From: Flavobacterium luminosum | GTDB taxonomy: Bacteria; Bacteroidota; Bacteroidia; Flavobacteriales; Flavobacteriaceae | Length of the DNA: 64,000 bases | Direction of reading: 5' to 3' | Assembly: GCF_023635005.1 (NCBI RefSeq) | Contig: NZ_JAMLJM010000001.1 | Coordinates: 248,001 to 312,000, forward strand | Shown here: positions 1-8,279 of the stretch, in pieces | Layout of the letters: the number at the start of each line of letters is the position of its first letter | How positions within the stretch are numbered: the stretch's first letter is position 1 | Translations under genes and position numbers: made by a program | Notes under the pieces: generated by a model | Told to the model about the DNA's origin: nothing | What the model saw: only the letters and a program-made list of their open reading frames with translations | Database searches by the model: none

Positions 1-1403
1 CTTCTAAAACCAATGATTTAGCGGGAGACGGTACAACTACGGCAACTGTTTTAGCACAATCTATCGTTAAAGAAGGACTAAAAAACGTAGCTGCTGGCGC
101 TAATCCAATGGATTTAAAACGTGGTATTGATAAAGCAGTAGAAGCAATTGTAGAAGATCTTGGCAAACAAGCTCAAGAAGTAGGTTCTTCTACCGAAAAA
201 ATCAAACAAGTAGCTTCCATCTCTGCAAACAATGACGAAGTAATTGGAGAATTAATTGCAACGGCTTTTGGTAAAGTAGGTAAAGAAGGTGTAATCACTG
301 TTGAAGAAGCAAAAGGTACCGATACTTATGTAGATGTTGTAGAAGGTATGCAATTTGACAGAGGATACCTATCTCCTTACTTCGTAACTAATACTGAAAA
401 AATGGAAGTTGAATTAGAAAGACCTTACATTTTATTATACGACAAAAAAGTATCTTCTTTAAAAGAATTATTACCAATTCTAGAGCCAGTTGCACAATCT
501 GGAAAACCTCTATTAATCATCGCTGAAGATGTTGATGGTGAAGCTTTATCTACTTTGGTGGTAAATAAACTTCGAGGTGCCTTAAAAATTGCCGCTGTAA
601 AAGCGCCAGGATTTGGAGATCGTAGAAAAGCTATGTTAGAAGATATCGCTATATTAACAGGTGGTACAGTAATTTCAGAAGAAAGCGGATACAACTTAGA
701 AAACGCTACTTTAGAAATGTTAGGTACAGCCGAAAAAGTGACCATTGACAAAGATAACACTACTGTAGTTAACGGTGCTGGTGATGCGGAAATGATTAAA
801 AACCGCGTAAACCAAATCAAAGCGCAAATGGAGTCAACTACTTCTGATTATGACAGAGAAAAATTACAAGAGCGTCTGGCAAAATTAGCAGGTGGAGTAG
901 CTGTTCTTTATGTAGGTGCTGCATCTGAAGTGGAAATGAAAGAGAAAAAAGATCGCGTAGACGATGCACTTCACGCTACAAGAGCTGCTGTTGAAGAAGG
1001 AATTGTTGCTGGTGGTGGTGTAGCTTTATTGAGAGCAAAAGCAACTTTAGCAAATCTTAAAGCAGAAAATGCAGACGAAGCAACGGGTATTCAAATCATT
1101 TCTCGTGCTGTTGAAGCTCCTTTACGTACTATTGTTGAAAATGCAGGCTTAGAAGGTTCTGTAGTAGTAGCTAAAGTTGCCGAAGGTACAGGAAGTTTTG
1201 GTTATAACGCTAAATCTGACCAATATGTTGATATGTTGGCTGCAGGAATCATCGATCCTAAGAAAGTTACACGTGTAGCTTTAGAAAACGCTTCTTCTGT
1301 GGCAGGAATGATTCTAACTACAGAATGTGCTTTAATCGACATTAAAGAAGAAAATGCCGGAGGCGGAATGCCAATGGGAGGCGGAATGCCTGGTATGATG
1401 TAA
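1..1403 (+). CDS. groEL: 60 kDa chaperonin GroEL, 5'-truncated by window edge
   Basis: ATP-driven cytosolic folding chaperonin that works with GroES. The reading frame is open from base 3 (first residues [19 protein letters not shown]), so the start and roughly the first 80 residues lie outside the window. The nucleotide-binding GDGTTT motif is present, followed by the [11 protein letters not shown] block, the apical domain, and the family's Gly/Met-rich tail ending [14 protein letters not shown]. No internal stop or frameshift is seen. An internal ATG at 108 is not the real start, because strongly conserved GroEL sequence continues upstream of it. groES would be expected just upstream but is not visible. 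A strong terminator follows. Confidence 0.98.
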   Translation, partial: SKTNDLAGDGTTTATVLAQSIVKEGLKNVAAGANPMDLKRGIDKAVEAIVEDLGKQAQEVGSSTEKIKQVASISANNDEVIGELIATAFGKVGKEGVITVEEAKGTDTYVDVVEGMQFDRGYLSPYFVTNTEKMEVELERPYILLYDKKVSSLKELLPILEPVAQSGKPLLIIAEDVDGEALSTLVVNKLRGALKIAAVKAPGFGDRRKAMLEDIAILTGGTVISEESGYNLENATLEMLGTAEKVTIDKDNTTVVNGAGDAEMIKNRVNQIKAQMESTTSDYDREKLQERLAKLAGGVAVLYVGAASEVEMKEKKDRVDDALHATRAAVEEGIVAGGGVALLRAKATLANLKAENADEATGIQIISRAVEAPLRTIVENAGLEGSVVVAKVAEGTGSFGYNAKSDQYVDMLAAGIIDPKKVTRVALENASSVAGMILTTECALIDIKEENAGGGMPMGGGMPGMM

Positions 1404-1433
1404 TCGCTTCATCTCACAAAAATAAATTACTAC

Positions 1434-1473
1434 AACAAACCCCGAAGAAGCTATTTTTCGGGGTTTGTTTTTT
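1434..1473 (+). terminator. Rho-independent terminator of groEL
   Basis: A perfect 13-bp stem (1434-1446 with 1457-1469) around a 10-nt loop, with a T run at 1468-1473. It begins 30 bases after the groEL stop codon. Confidence 0.93.
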
Positions 1474-1721
1474 ATTATGACCACTATCATAGCAATCGTT
1501 TTACTAATGTTCTTCATTAAATCTTATCCCAAAACCAACTATTCAAAAGCGTTGAAATATCTTGAACTTGGATTTAAATTGAAATCATGAATTTCGAAAA
1601 GGCAAATGAGATAAAGTTTTAAATTAACAATTCATTTTTCAGATTTACAGTACATTCTTAAATCTTCTGAAACGAAATACATAGTAGTACGATTTCGAAT
1701 TAAATTTCAATATTTAGAAAA
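1474..1721. other. Intergenic stretch with no supported gene
   Basis: AT-rich sequence between the groEL terminator and the terminator of the opposing DedA gene. The only open frame is a 37-codon one at 1477-1590 with a hydrophobic start. It begins next to the terminator T run, has no promoter of its own that I can see, and is not called. Confidence 0.5.
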
Positions 1722-1759
1722 CAAAAAAGCCAATTACAGAATTTCTTCTATAATTGGCT
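1722..1759 (-). terminator. Terminator of the DedA-family gene
   Basis: Stem AGCCAATTA (1728-1736) with TAATTGGCT (1751-1759). Read on the minus strand it is followed by TTTTTTG. It lies about 57 bases past the DedA stop codon. Confidence 0.85.
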
Positions 1760-1815
1760 CAATATTATTTAGCTTAACTTTTAGTCCTGCTAAAAGAATT
1801 ATTTTTTGAAAATGC

Positions 1816-2496
1816 TTATTCTTCGATGTGTGCTTGTTTCTTTAAAATTTTCCAAAGTACTGGCACCGTTGTAAACAATACGATAATGATCACAATGTAC
1901 TCGATGTAATGTTTTAAATCCACTCCAAACTCATTCAAAAAGAACGCGTGAAGATAATGTCCAGAAAAAATCATAGAAAAAGACCACAATAAAGATCCTA
2001 AAATATTGTACAACATGAACTTCTTTTTGTCCATTTCTACAATTCCGGCAATCACTGGTGCAAAGGTTCTTACTACAGGTAAAAAACGAGCAAAAACAAT
2101 AGCTTTTGAACCGTATTTTTCGAAAAACTCTTTAGATTGGTATAAGTATTTTTTCTTGTAAAAAAATGAATCTTGTCGACTGTAGAGATAACCTCCACTT
2201 TTGGCACCAAACCAATAACTAGTCATATTACCCAAAATTCCCATTAAGGAAACCAATAGTGCAAAAATGGTAACGTTCAAGAAATCATTATGGGTCGAAA
2301 ATTGATTCATGAGACCTTCGCTGTAAATTCCTGCCAAAAAAAGCAAACTATCTCCAGGCAAGAAGAAACCAGCCAACAAGCCTGTTTCTGCGAAAACAAT
2401 AAATAATACTACGAACAATCCAATCTTAACTCCTCCTAACTCTAGTAAAATATAAAATTCGGGGTTTAATAATTGCAACCAGTTAAATTCTTCCAT
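1816..2496 (-). CDS. DedA-family (VTT/SNARE-associated) membrane protein
   Basis: Inner-membrane protein of the DedA superfamily, whose members are linked to lipid-carrier or phospholipid transport, envelope integrity and proton-motive force. At 226 residues it has the usual family length. Visible marks are the re-entrant motif FFLPGDS (residues 45-50 region), several hydrophobic helices, and the signature R137-x-x-P140-x-x-R143 in ARFLPVVRTFAPVIAG. The start at 2496 gives a short N-terminal amphipathic segment typical of the family. It has its own terminator, and a hairpin separates it from the carbonic anhydrase gene upstream. The exact substrate cannot be told from sequence. Confidence 0.93.
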   Translation of the reverse strand: MEEFNWLQLLNPEFYILLELGGVKIGLFVVLFIVFAETGLLAGFFLPGDSLLFLAGIYSEGLMNQFSTHNDFLNVTIFALLVSLMGILGNMTSYWFGAKSGGYLYSRQDSFFYKKKYLYQSKEFFEKYGSKAIVFARFLPVVRTFAPVIAGIVEMDKKKFMLYNILGSLLWSFSMIFSGHYLHAFFLNEFGVDLKHYIEYIVIIIVLFTTVPVLWKILKKQAHIEE

Positions 2497-2515
2497 TACT
2501 TAAACATACTATTTT

Positions 2516-2549
2516 AAAAGGCGAAAGTACTACATTTAGTACAATCGCC
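2516..2549 (-). terminator. Hairpin at the end of the sulP-can operon (probable terminator)
   Basis: Two-part stem: GGCGA (2520-2524) with TCGCC (2545-2549), and GTACTA (2527-2532) with TAGTAC (2537-2542), with a symmetrical AA/AA internal loop and loop CATT. On the minus strand it is followed by TTTTAAAAT, a weak T tract. It could instead be a structured leader of the DedA gene. Confidence 0.55.
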
Positions 2550-2579
2550 CTATTTTAAAATGATAAATTATTATTAAAA

Positions 2580-3215
2580 TTAAATATCTAATTGATACAG
2601 TTCATGCAAATCTTCGTTCTTAGAAAAATTAACATTTAGATCCGTTACATAACCAGAATTGAGACCATATACCCAACCATGTAAGTATAATTCCTGTCCT
2701 TCTTTCCAAGCACCTTGCACGATGGATGTCTTTGCTAAATTCAATACTTGTTCTTTTACATTTAACTCCACAAATCTGTTAAAACGCTCGTCTTCGTTTT
2801 CAATAGAGCTTAGTTTTTCTTTATTTAATCGGTAAATATCTTTGATATGTCGAATCCAATTGTCTATAACTCCAAAAGAGTTGTTCCCCATCGCGGCTTT
2901 AATTCCTCCACAACCATAATGACCACAAACAATGACATGTTTCACTTTCAAAACATTCACCGCATAATCTAGAACGCTCAACATATTCATATCACTATGC
3001 ACCACCATGTTGGCAATATTACGATGAACAAAGACCTCCCCTGCTTTAGTTCCGGTAATTTCATTGGCAGGAACGCGGCTATCAGAACATCCAATCCACA
3101 AAAGCGGCGGGGTTTGCCCTTGTGATAAATCTTTGAAAAAATTAGGATCTTGACTTAACTTCTCTTCTACCCATTTCTTATTATTGTCTAATATTTTTTT
3201 ATAAAACTCGCTCAT
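2580..3215 (-). CDS. can: Beta-class carbonic anhydrase
   Basis: Interconverts CO2 and bicarbonate in the cytoplasm using zinc. The beta-class signatures are present: C43-S-D45-S-R47 (CSDSRVP), the HRNIANMV block, and H99-Y-G-C102 (HYGCGG). C43, H99 and C102 are the expected zinc ligands, and D45/R47 the conserved Asp/Arg pair. The length of 211 residues is normal. It starts only 4 bases after the stop of a SulP anion transporter and so is almost certainly co-transcribed. That pairing suggests joint handling of bicarbonate. The start at 3215 is the only one that keeps the conserved N-terminal helix. Confidence 0.96.
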   Translation of the reverse strand: MSEFYKKILDNNKKWVEEKLSQDPNFFKDLSQGQTPPLLWIGCSDSRVPANEITGTKAGEVFVHRNIANMVVHSDMNMLSVLDYAVNVLKVKHVIVCGHYGCGGIKAAMGNNSFGVIDNWIRHIKDIYRLNKEKLSSIENEDERFNRFVELNVKEQVLNLAKTSIVQGAWKEGQELYLHGWVYGLNSGYVTDLNVNFSKNEDLHELYQLDI

Positions 3216-3219
3216 ATTT

Positions 3220-4818
3220 TTAATTTATAGATTCAACAAATACATGTTTTTCTTCTTCTTTAGTGTTTTCAAGCTCATATGCTTTTTTGAAACCCACTAG
3301 TTTTACTTTTATATTTTTATCCTTTGATTGCACTTTCTTAAAATCCTTAATCAAATCCAAAACGTCATGTGCAATATATACCGTTTCGGAAGCATTGATT
3401 CTTACCACCGAATTTTCCGGGATCTCTTGGAGTGTTTTTTTAATCGCTGCTTTGTTTAAAAAAGAGACTTCCTGAGCTAATTTGATATGAATTATATCGT
3501 CTTCATGGTATTGTTCTTTCTTAAAATCGTAGGCTCTTTTCATATTCCCTTTCAGAATAAAAACAACACTGATTATCATCCCCAAAGCTACACCTTTTAA
3601 TAAATCCGTGAACACAACTCCTAGTAAAGTTGCTATGAAAGGTATAAATTGATATTTCCCTTGCTCATAAAAATGAGTAATTACTTTAGGATTAGCCAAT
3701 TTGTAACCCACCAACAACAATACGGCTGCTAAGGTTGCCAAAGGAATTTTATTAAGCAAAAAAGGAATTGCCAGAGCACTTACAAACAAAAGTACCCCAT
3801 GAATAACCGTTGCCATTTTCGACTTGGCGCCAGCATTAGCATTGGCAGAAGTTCTTACCACTACAGAGGTCATCGGCAATCCTCCTAAAAGAGAACTTAT
3901 AATATTTCCTATACCTTGAGCTTTTAATTCGACATTGGTATCTGTATGTCTTTTTTGAACATCCATTTTATCCGCGGCTTCCACACAAAGCAGTGTTTCA
4001 ATTGAAGCAACAATAGCAATGGTAAACGCAACAATCCAAACTTCCTGGTTCACAATTGCCGAAAAGTCAGGAAAAACAAGAATTTGCTGGAATTCTTCAA
4101 AAGATTTTGGCACCGGCAATTTCACCAAATGATCTGCCGTTACTGCTAAACTACTCTCCGTTACGATGAATATTTCGTTAATGATTACTCCAACTATAAC
4201 CGCTATCAAAGCAGCAGGAATTAATTTCAAATTTTTTAAAAAAGAAATTTTATTCCAGCCAATTAAAATGAGTAATGAAACTGAAGTTATTAGAACAGCT
4301 CCCAAATGTACGTTCCCAATAACAGAAAACAATTCGGAAAAAGTATTTTGTCCGTTGGGCTGAAGAAATGCTAAATCTCCAATATAATCCTCATCATAAC
4401 CAACAGCATGGGGAATTTGCTTTAGAAAAATAATAACCCCGATACCAGCCAACATACCTTCAATGACATTATTGGGGAAATAATTGGAAATAGAGCCCGC
4501 TTTTAAAAACCCTGAGATTAATTGCAATACTCCAGCTAAAAAAACCGCCAAAAGAAAAATCTCAAAACCGCCTAAAGTAGTTATTGCACTTAAAACAATT
4601 GCCGTAAGACCGGCTGCAGGACCCGAAACAGATAAATGTGATTTACTAATTAAACCAACTACAATTCCACCAACGACTCCTGATATAATTCCTGAAAACA
4701 ACGGTGCACCCGATGCCAATGCTATCCCTAAACATAGCGGCAGTGCGACCAAAAAAACCACTAGCCCAGCAGGAAAATCTGAACCAAGGTTAGCCAAAAG
4801 TTTTGTTTTTTTTGTCAT
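3220..4818 (-). CDS. SulP/SLC26-family anion transporter with STAS domain, probable bicarbonate transporter
   Basis: Inner-membrane transporter of 532 residues. The N-terminal part (about residues 10-420) has many hydrophobic helices and the SulP-typical segment LPLCLGIALASGAPLFSGI, followed by the SVSGPAAGLTAIV block. The C-terminal part (about 430-520) is a hydrophilic STAS domain. SulP proteins carry sulfate, bicarbonate or dicarboxylates. The choice of bicarbonate is inference from the carbonic anhydrase gene 4 bases downstream. It may be transcribed from its own promoter or from the small gene at 4885-5175, whose stop is 66 bases upstream; I see no terminator between them. Confidence 0.93.
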   Translation of the reverse strand: MTKKTKLLANLGSDFPAGLVVFLVALPLCLGIALASGAPLFSGIISGVVGGIVVGLISKSHLSVSGPAAGLTAIVLSAITTLGGFEIFLLAVFLAGVLQLISGFLKAGSISNYFPNNVIEGMLAGIGVIIFLKQIPHAVGYDEDYIGDLAFLQPNGQNTFSELFSVIGNVHLGAVLITSVSLLILIGWNKISFLKNLKLIPAALIAVIVGVIINEIFIVTESSLAVTADHLVKLPVPKSFEEFQQILVFPDFSAIVNQEVWIVAFTIAIVASIETLLCVEAADKMDVQKRHTDTNVELKAQGIGNIISSLLGGLPMTSVVVRTSANANAGAKSKMATVIHGVLLFVSALAIPFLLNKIPLATLAAVLLLVGYKLANPKVITHFYEQGKYQFIPFIATLLGVVFTDLLKGVALGMIISVVFILKGNMKRAYDFKKEQYHEDDIIHIKLAQEVSFLNKAAIKKTLQEIPENSVVRINASETVYIAHDVLDLIKDFKKVQSKDKNIKVKLVGFKKAYELENTKEEEKHVFVESIN

Positions 4819-4884
4819 ATCCCTTTAAAATTTAAAACATTATTTTACTACAGACCAACAGCCTGTGAGTTTGAATGGTATGTT

Positions 4885-5175
4885 TTAAACTTGTTCGGGT
4901 GGCGGAAAGAACGCCATTAACGTTAAAGAATAATCCTTTAACAAATAGAAGTCAAATTTATTGGAAGCATTATTTTGAAATAAGAAATCGTAAAGCATAC
5001 TTTCGTCAAAAACAACCTCTGCGAAATTATTTTTGGTGTGCTTGTGATGTTCTTCTTCTTCCGTGATATTAAAAGCAATGGTTGTTTCATTTCTCTCATT
5101 AATCACATAAAGGATCATAGAAGAGAACTGAAACAGAATAAACGCTGCTAAAACTATCTTGGTAAAAAATTTCAT
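4885..5175 (-). CDS. Small exported protein of unknown function
   Basis: A 96-residue protein not recognised as a named family. Residues 1-20 form a hydrophobic signal or anchor (MKFFTKIVLAAFILFQFSS). The middle has an acidic and histidine-bearing stretch (EEEEHHKHTKN), and the protein ends FFPPPEQV. A Pro-rich end also occurs in the HYC_CC_PP protein at 7708-8133, and the two share the promoter oddity described there. A good Bacteroidetes promoter sits directly in front, with the -7 box only 4 bases from the ATG. The gene lies between a metal cassette and the SulP/carbonic anhydrase pair. A role in binding metal is only a guess from the histidines. Confidence 0.72.
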   Translation of the reverse strand: MKFFTKIVLAAFILFQFSSMILYVINERNETTIAFNITEEEEHHKHTKNNFAEVVFDESMLYDFLFQNNASNKFDFYLLKDYSLTLMAFFPPPEQV

Positions 5176-5179
5176 TTGG

Positions 5180-5210
5180 CAAAAATACTATTTTGAAAAA
5201 AAACACCCAA
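5180..5210 (-). promoter_or_regulatory. Promoter of the small exported protein, apparently leaderless
   Basis: On the minus strand, TTG (5210-5208), a 20-base spacer, then TATTTTTG (5187-5180), an exact match to TAnnTTTG. The ATG begins 4 bases later at 5175, so the predicted transcript start falls on or next to the start codon. Confidence 0.7.
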
Positions 5211-5230
5211 GGACTTAACATTTTCTTATA

Positions 5231-5269
5231 GAAAAAAAAGAGCCTCAACAATTCGTCAAGGCTCTTTTT
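5231..5269 (-). terminator. Terminator of the metal cassette (after the HMA gene)
   Basis: Perfect 11-bp stem AAAAAGAGCCT (5235-5245) with AGGCTCTTTTT (5259-5269), loop of 13. On the minus strand it runs into a T tract of eight. It lies 5 bases after the HMA gene stop. Confidence 0.93.
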
Positions 5270-5274
5270 AATAG

Positions 5275-5616
5275 TTATTTTACTCTTTCGTATCGGCAAC
5301 AACCGTGAAGTGAGTCGTACTCCTCGTCGGTAGCTTTAACGTTTTTAGTATCGTGTCCGGCTTTGGCTACTGCCTTTTCAACATCTAACATACTGCATTT
5401 TTCCTCGTTAAGGATCAAACTTAATTCTTGTGAAGCTACGTTCCAACTCGCTGTTTTAACACCTGCTACAGACATAGCGGCTTTTTGTATTCTTTTTTGA
5501 CACATTTCACAATTCCCATTCACCTCAACGCCATATTTAGCATTCTTATTCTTTTTTTCCTGAGCCAATGTAGAGAAACCAATCATTAACATCAATAACA
5601 TTACTATTTTTTTCAT
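5275..5616 (-). CDS. Secreted heavy-metal-associated (HMA) domain protein
   Basis: A 113-residue periplasmic or exported metal-binding protein. It has a signal peptide (MKKIVMLLMLMIGFSTLAQ), then one HMA ferredoxin-like fold with the metal site in GNCEMCQKRI (CxxC) and the usual VAGVKTASWNV beta strand. It ends with a second cysteine pair, LHGCCRYERVK. The ATG at 5616 is chosen because it starts the signal peptide; a GTG at 5640 would add eight residues and abut the receptor stop. The gene begins 24 bases after the TonB receptor and is surely co-transcribed. HMA CxxC domains generally bind Cu(I) or similar soft metals. The terminal CC motif is an extra not needed by the fold. Confidence 0.9.
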   Translation of the reverse strand: MKKIVMLLMLMIGFSTLAQEKKNKNAKYGVEVNGNCEMCQKRIQKAAMSVAGVKTASWNVASQELSLILNEEKCSMLDVEKAVAKAGHDTKNVKATDEEYDSLHGCCRYERVK

Positions 5617-5640
5617 CTTATTTAATTTTAAATTATACAC

Positions 5641-7638
5641 TTACTTAATTTTATAACGCAACCCTGCGTAAAACATTTTACCAAAAACCGGTGCATAGAT
5701 GATAGAAGAATCAAAATTTGTTCCAAACGGATTATCTGCTCCAATAATAGCTTTGGATTGTTTGTAGTTTCCTAAATTTTCAGCTCCTACATATATTTCA
5801 AAGACAGGAGAAAAGGTTCGAGTAACTTGCGAATTCATTACCACAAAAGAAGGTGACATGGCAGGTAACTCTCCCCCTGAGTTAGGCAATTGCTGTTTTC
5901 CTATCCAATTTAACGTATAATCGAAACGCCATTGTTGCCCTTTTTCTTTGATATGGGTTTCAAATTCTAGGTTCGTAAAAAAACGATGCTTGGCCTGAAG
6001 TTGACGCTGAAAACGTCCCATATTATAATCACTTTGTATATCATAGAACTTGTAAGCTGAGCGGAAATTCAAATGTTTGATGATTTCGGTATTAAACTCC
6101 ACTTGCAAACTATTAGCAAATGATTTTCCTTTCAAATTATAAAAATCCACCTGGTTACTTCCTTGGTATACATCTATAATCACTTGATTTTGAAAATCCG
6201 TACGATAAAAATCTACAGATGCATCTGATTTCATTCCGAAAAGTTGAAATTTTTGCAAAAATCCAACCCCGTAATTCCAAGCTATTTCAGGATCTAGCCC
6301 GTAAATTTTACCATTGGTATCTAAAATATTAAAAGTTCTTGAACTTCCGAACAACTGCTGATTCTCTGCAAAAATATTAGCGGATCTTTTACCTCTTCCT
6401 GCTGAAAAACGAAGCACACCATCTTGCCAAGGATTGTAGCGCGCATGCAACCTAGGAGTTAGAAAAAAGCCCAAACGATTATGATAATCCGCTCTTCCTC
6501 CTAAAATTAAACTGAAATTATCCGTATTATCGAAGGTGTATTCAAAAAAAGTACCTAATGAGTTGTCTTTTCGACTCACATCAATAGCATTTACCTTTTC
6601 CTGATATTCATCGAAGGTAAAGTTCAATCCTGTGGAGAACTTATGCATCGTATTGTTTATAATCGAATTAAAAATCAGATTAGAATACCCGCTTTTTTGT
6701 TTGATATCGTAAGTTCTTAAACCAAAATAAGATTGTTGATTGTGTGAGGTAAACGCATTTTGAAAACCAATACTCTGAAAAGGCATATCCTTCCAAACAT
6801 ATCCAATTTTAGAAGAAAAATCGAATCTTTCAGTATTGATTTCTGAACCCCAATAGGTCGTAGAAAACTTATGTTGGTCCGGTTCAAATGCTACTTCACC
6901 CGTTTGCTTTTGATCATTCAAATAACGAAGGTTAAAAAAAGTAACCCATCCTTTTTCGGGATTAGTATACTGCCAACGATTGAGAATGTTGATCTGATTT
7001 CCCAGCGGATTGTCTAAAAAGCCATCTTCATTCATATCGTTTTTAGCCAAACGAGCATTGCCATGAACCAATAAACTAGTAGACCACAAACTGTCTAATT
7101 TCTTGGTAAAATGTGTATTTAACTCGAAACGAGCATCAGAAGAACCGTAAACATTCAAAAAGAAAGGAATGTCGTTGGCGGGTTTTAGCAATTCGGTATT
7201 AATTTGTCCCGAAATACTCTCAAAACCATTAATCACACTTCCTGCTCCTTTGGTAATCTGAATACTTTCGACCCAAGTTCCGGGTGTAAACGACAAACCA
7301 AATGCTTGTGAAGCGCCTCGAACAGAAGGAATGTTCTCCTCAGCTATTAATAAATAAGGACTGGTTAATCCCAGCATTTTAATCTGTTTGGTACCTGTTA
7401 AAGCATCCGAAAAATTCACATCAATTGAAGGATTGGTTTCGAAGCTTTCGGCCAAATTGCAACAAGCGGCCTTTAGCAATTCCTTGCTAGACAATACAGT
7501 GGTATTTGTTGCTTTAATAAGTGATTTTTGTATTTTCGCTCGTTTTGCTTCTACTTTAACTGTTTGCAAAGTATCTGGTATTTGCGCTGAAACAGTATAA
7601 GACAGAAAAACAAGAAAATACAAGAACGTATTTTTCAT
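5641..7638 (-). CDS. TonB-dependent receptor, probably for a metal (copper) complex
   Basis: Outer-membrane 22-strand receptor of 665 residues that takes up a ligand using TonB energy. Signal peptide MKNTFLYFLVFLSYTVSAQ, then directly a plug domain (about 30-150, no carboxypeptidase-like repeat before it), then the barrel, ending in GLRYKIK. The plug holds an unusual adjacent cysteine pair in ELLKAACCNLAESFE. Its small size and missing N-terminal extension fit siderophore or metal receptors rather than SusC types. The next gene encodes a secreted HMA protein and the previous one a cysteine-rich HYC_CC_PP protein, so a copper or related metal is the likely ligand. That is inference from context. 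Confidence 0.9.
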   Translation of the reverse strand: MKNTFLYFLVFLSYTVSAQIPDTLQTVKVEAKRAKIQKSLIKATNTTVLSSKELLKAACCNLAESFETNPSIDVNFSDALTGTKQIKMLGLTSPYLLIAEENIPSVRGASQAFGLSFTPGTWVESIQITKGAGSVINGFESISGQINTELLKPANDIPFFLNVYGSSDARFELNTHFTKKLDSLWSTSLLVHGNARLAKNDMNEDGFLDNPLGNQINILNRWQYTNPEKGWVTFFNLRYLNDQKQTGEVAFEPDQHKFSTTYWGSEINTERFDFSSKIGYVWKDMPFQSIGFQNAFTSHNQQSYFGLRTYDIKQKSGYSNLIFNSIINNTMHKFSTGLNFTFDEYQEKVNAIDVSRKDNSLGTFFEYTFDNTDNFSLILGGRADYHNRLGFFLTPRLHARYNPWQDGVLRFSAGRGKRSANIFAENQQLFGSSRTFNILDTNGKIYGLDPEIAWNYGVGFLQKFQLFGMKSDASVDFYRTDFQNQVIIDVYQGSNQVDFYNLKGKSFANSLQVEFNTEIIKHLNFRSAYKFYDIQSDYNMGRFQRQLQAKHRFFTNLEFETHIKEKGQQWRFDYTLNWIGKQQLPNSGGELPAMSPSFVVMNSQVTRTFSPVFEIYVGAENLGNYKQSKAIIGADNPFGTNFDSSIIYAPVFGKMFYAGLRYKIK

Positions 7639-7672
7639 TGTATCTACATTTAATTAATAATAACAAAATTCA

Positions 7673-7686
7673 GAACTAATTAGTTC
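7673..7686. promoter_or_regulatory. 14-bp perfect palindrome ahead of the TonB receptor gene
   Basis: GAACTAATTAGTTC equals its own reverse complement and lies 35 bases upstream of the receptor ATG, between it and the HYC_CC_PP gene. No T tract follows, so it reads better as a protein-binding site than as a terminator. The regulator is unknown. Confidence 0.4.
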
Positions 7687-7707
7687 CTTAGTTTTTGAAA
7701 TTATCAA

Positions 7708-8133
7708 CTACGCATAGAAAATATACTGGGAATACAATTTATATAAAGGAGGGGCATGGGTATCACAATAGAACGAAGGGTTTTCGTTTTTTTTAACCAC
7801 TTCCTTAAGCAAAGGAAATGATAAAGATTGATACTCATGAACTAGAATATAAGACGTAAGATCTAACTGAAAACTTTTTATAAGAACATTTTCAGAAGTC
7901 GTTTTTTCTATTTCTATTTTGTTGTTTTTACAACAACTACTTTCTTTTTTCTTTTTTGCACAACACGACTTTTCTTCCTCGTTTTTTTTCTGATCACAAG
8001 GGTCGCTGATTTTATAATCAAAAGAGATACCGGCTATTTTATCTCCACAATAATGCACATTGAATGCCAACCCCACATTGGATACCAAAATGAGTACGGC
8101 TAATATAATATTTATTTGCACTTTGAATTTCAT
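7708..8133 (-). CDS. HYC_CC_PP family protein (cysteine-rich, probable metal handling)
   Basis: A 141-residue exported protein. After a signal segment (MKFKVQINIILAVLILVS) comes the defining NVHYCGDKIAG motif, then cysteine pairs in a lysine-rich region (KSCCAKKKKESSCCKNN), and near the end the HAPPLYKL motif: HYC, CC and PP in order. The family is found in Bacteroidetes next to metal-related TonB receptors, but its role is not established. The ATG at 8133 is chosen: the longer frame would start at a TTG that coincides with the -33 promoter box. It is the first gene of the receptor/HMA cassette. Confidence 0.88.
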   Translation of the reverse strand: MKFKVQINIILAVLILVSNVGLAFNVHYCGDKIAGISFDYKISDPCDQKKNEEEKSCCAKKKKESSCCKNNKIEIEKTTSENVLIKSFQLDLTSYILVHEYQSLSFPLLKEVVKKNENPSFYCDTHAPPLYKLYSQYIFYA

Positions 8134-8138
8134 CAGAG

Positions 8139-8172
8139 CAAAAGTATAAAATTGTTCAAACAAAATTGACAA
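8139..8172 (-). promoter_or_regulatory. Promoter of the metal cassette, apparently leaderless
   Basis: On the minus strand, TTG (8172-8170), a 23-base spacer, then TACTTTTG (8146-8139). The ATG of the HYC_CC_PP gene starts 5 bases after the -7 box, which predicts almost no 5' leader. Confidence 0.6.
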
Positions 8173-8216
8173 TAATTTGTTAATTGATTTGAAAACATTG
8201 CTTTACCTCTTTGAAT

Positions 8217-8257
8217 AAAAAAATGTCATTAAAGCTTTAAAAACTCCAATGACATTT
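8217..8257 (-). terminator. Terminator of the barrel protein gene
   Basis: Perfect 10-bp stem AAATGTCATT (8221-8230) with AATGACATTT (8248-8257), loop 17, followed on the minus strand by a run of seven T. Confidence 0.9.
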
Positions 8258-8279
8258 CTTATTTGTTTATTATGTTAAA

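Noticed and set aside
425..820. 131-codon minus-strand frame inside groEL
   Set aside because: Antisense shadow of a highly conserved gene.
1477..1590. 37-codon open frame with a hydrophobic N-terminus after groEL
   Set aside because: It starts four bases past the groEL terminator T run, has no promoter box, and is too short to judge without homologues.
4484..4828. 114-codon plus-strand frame inside the SulP gene
   Set aside because: Antisense shadow of a conserved transporter; composition follows the codon pattern of the real gene.
5099..5302. 67-codon frame on the minus strand
   Set aside because: It spans the HMA-gene terminator and overlaps two better genes (4885-5175 and the HMA gene end) in another frame.
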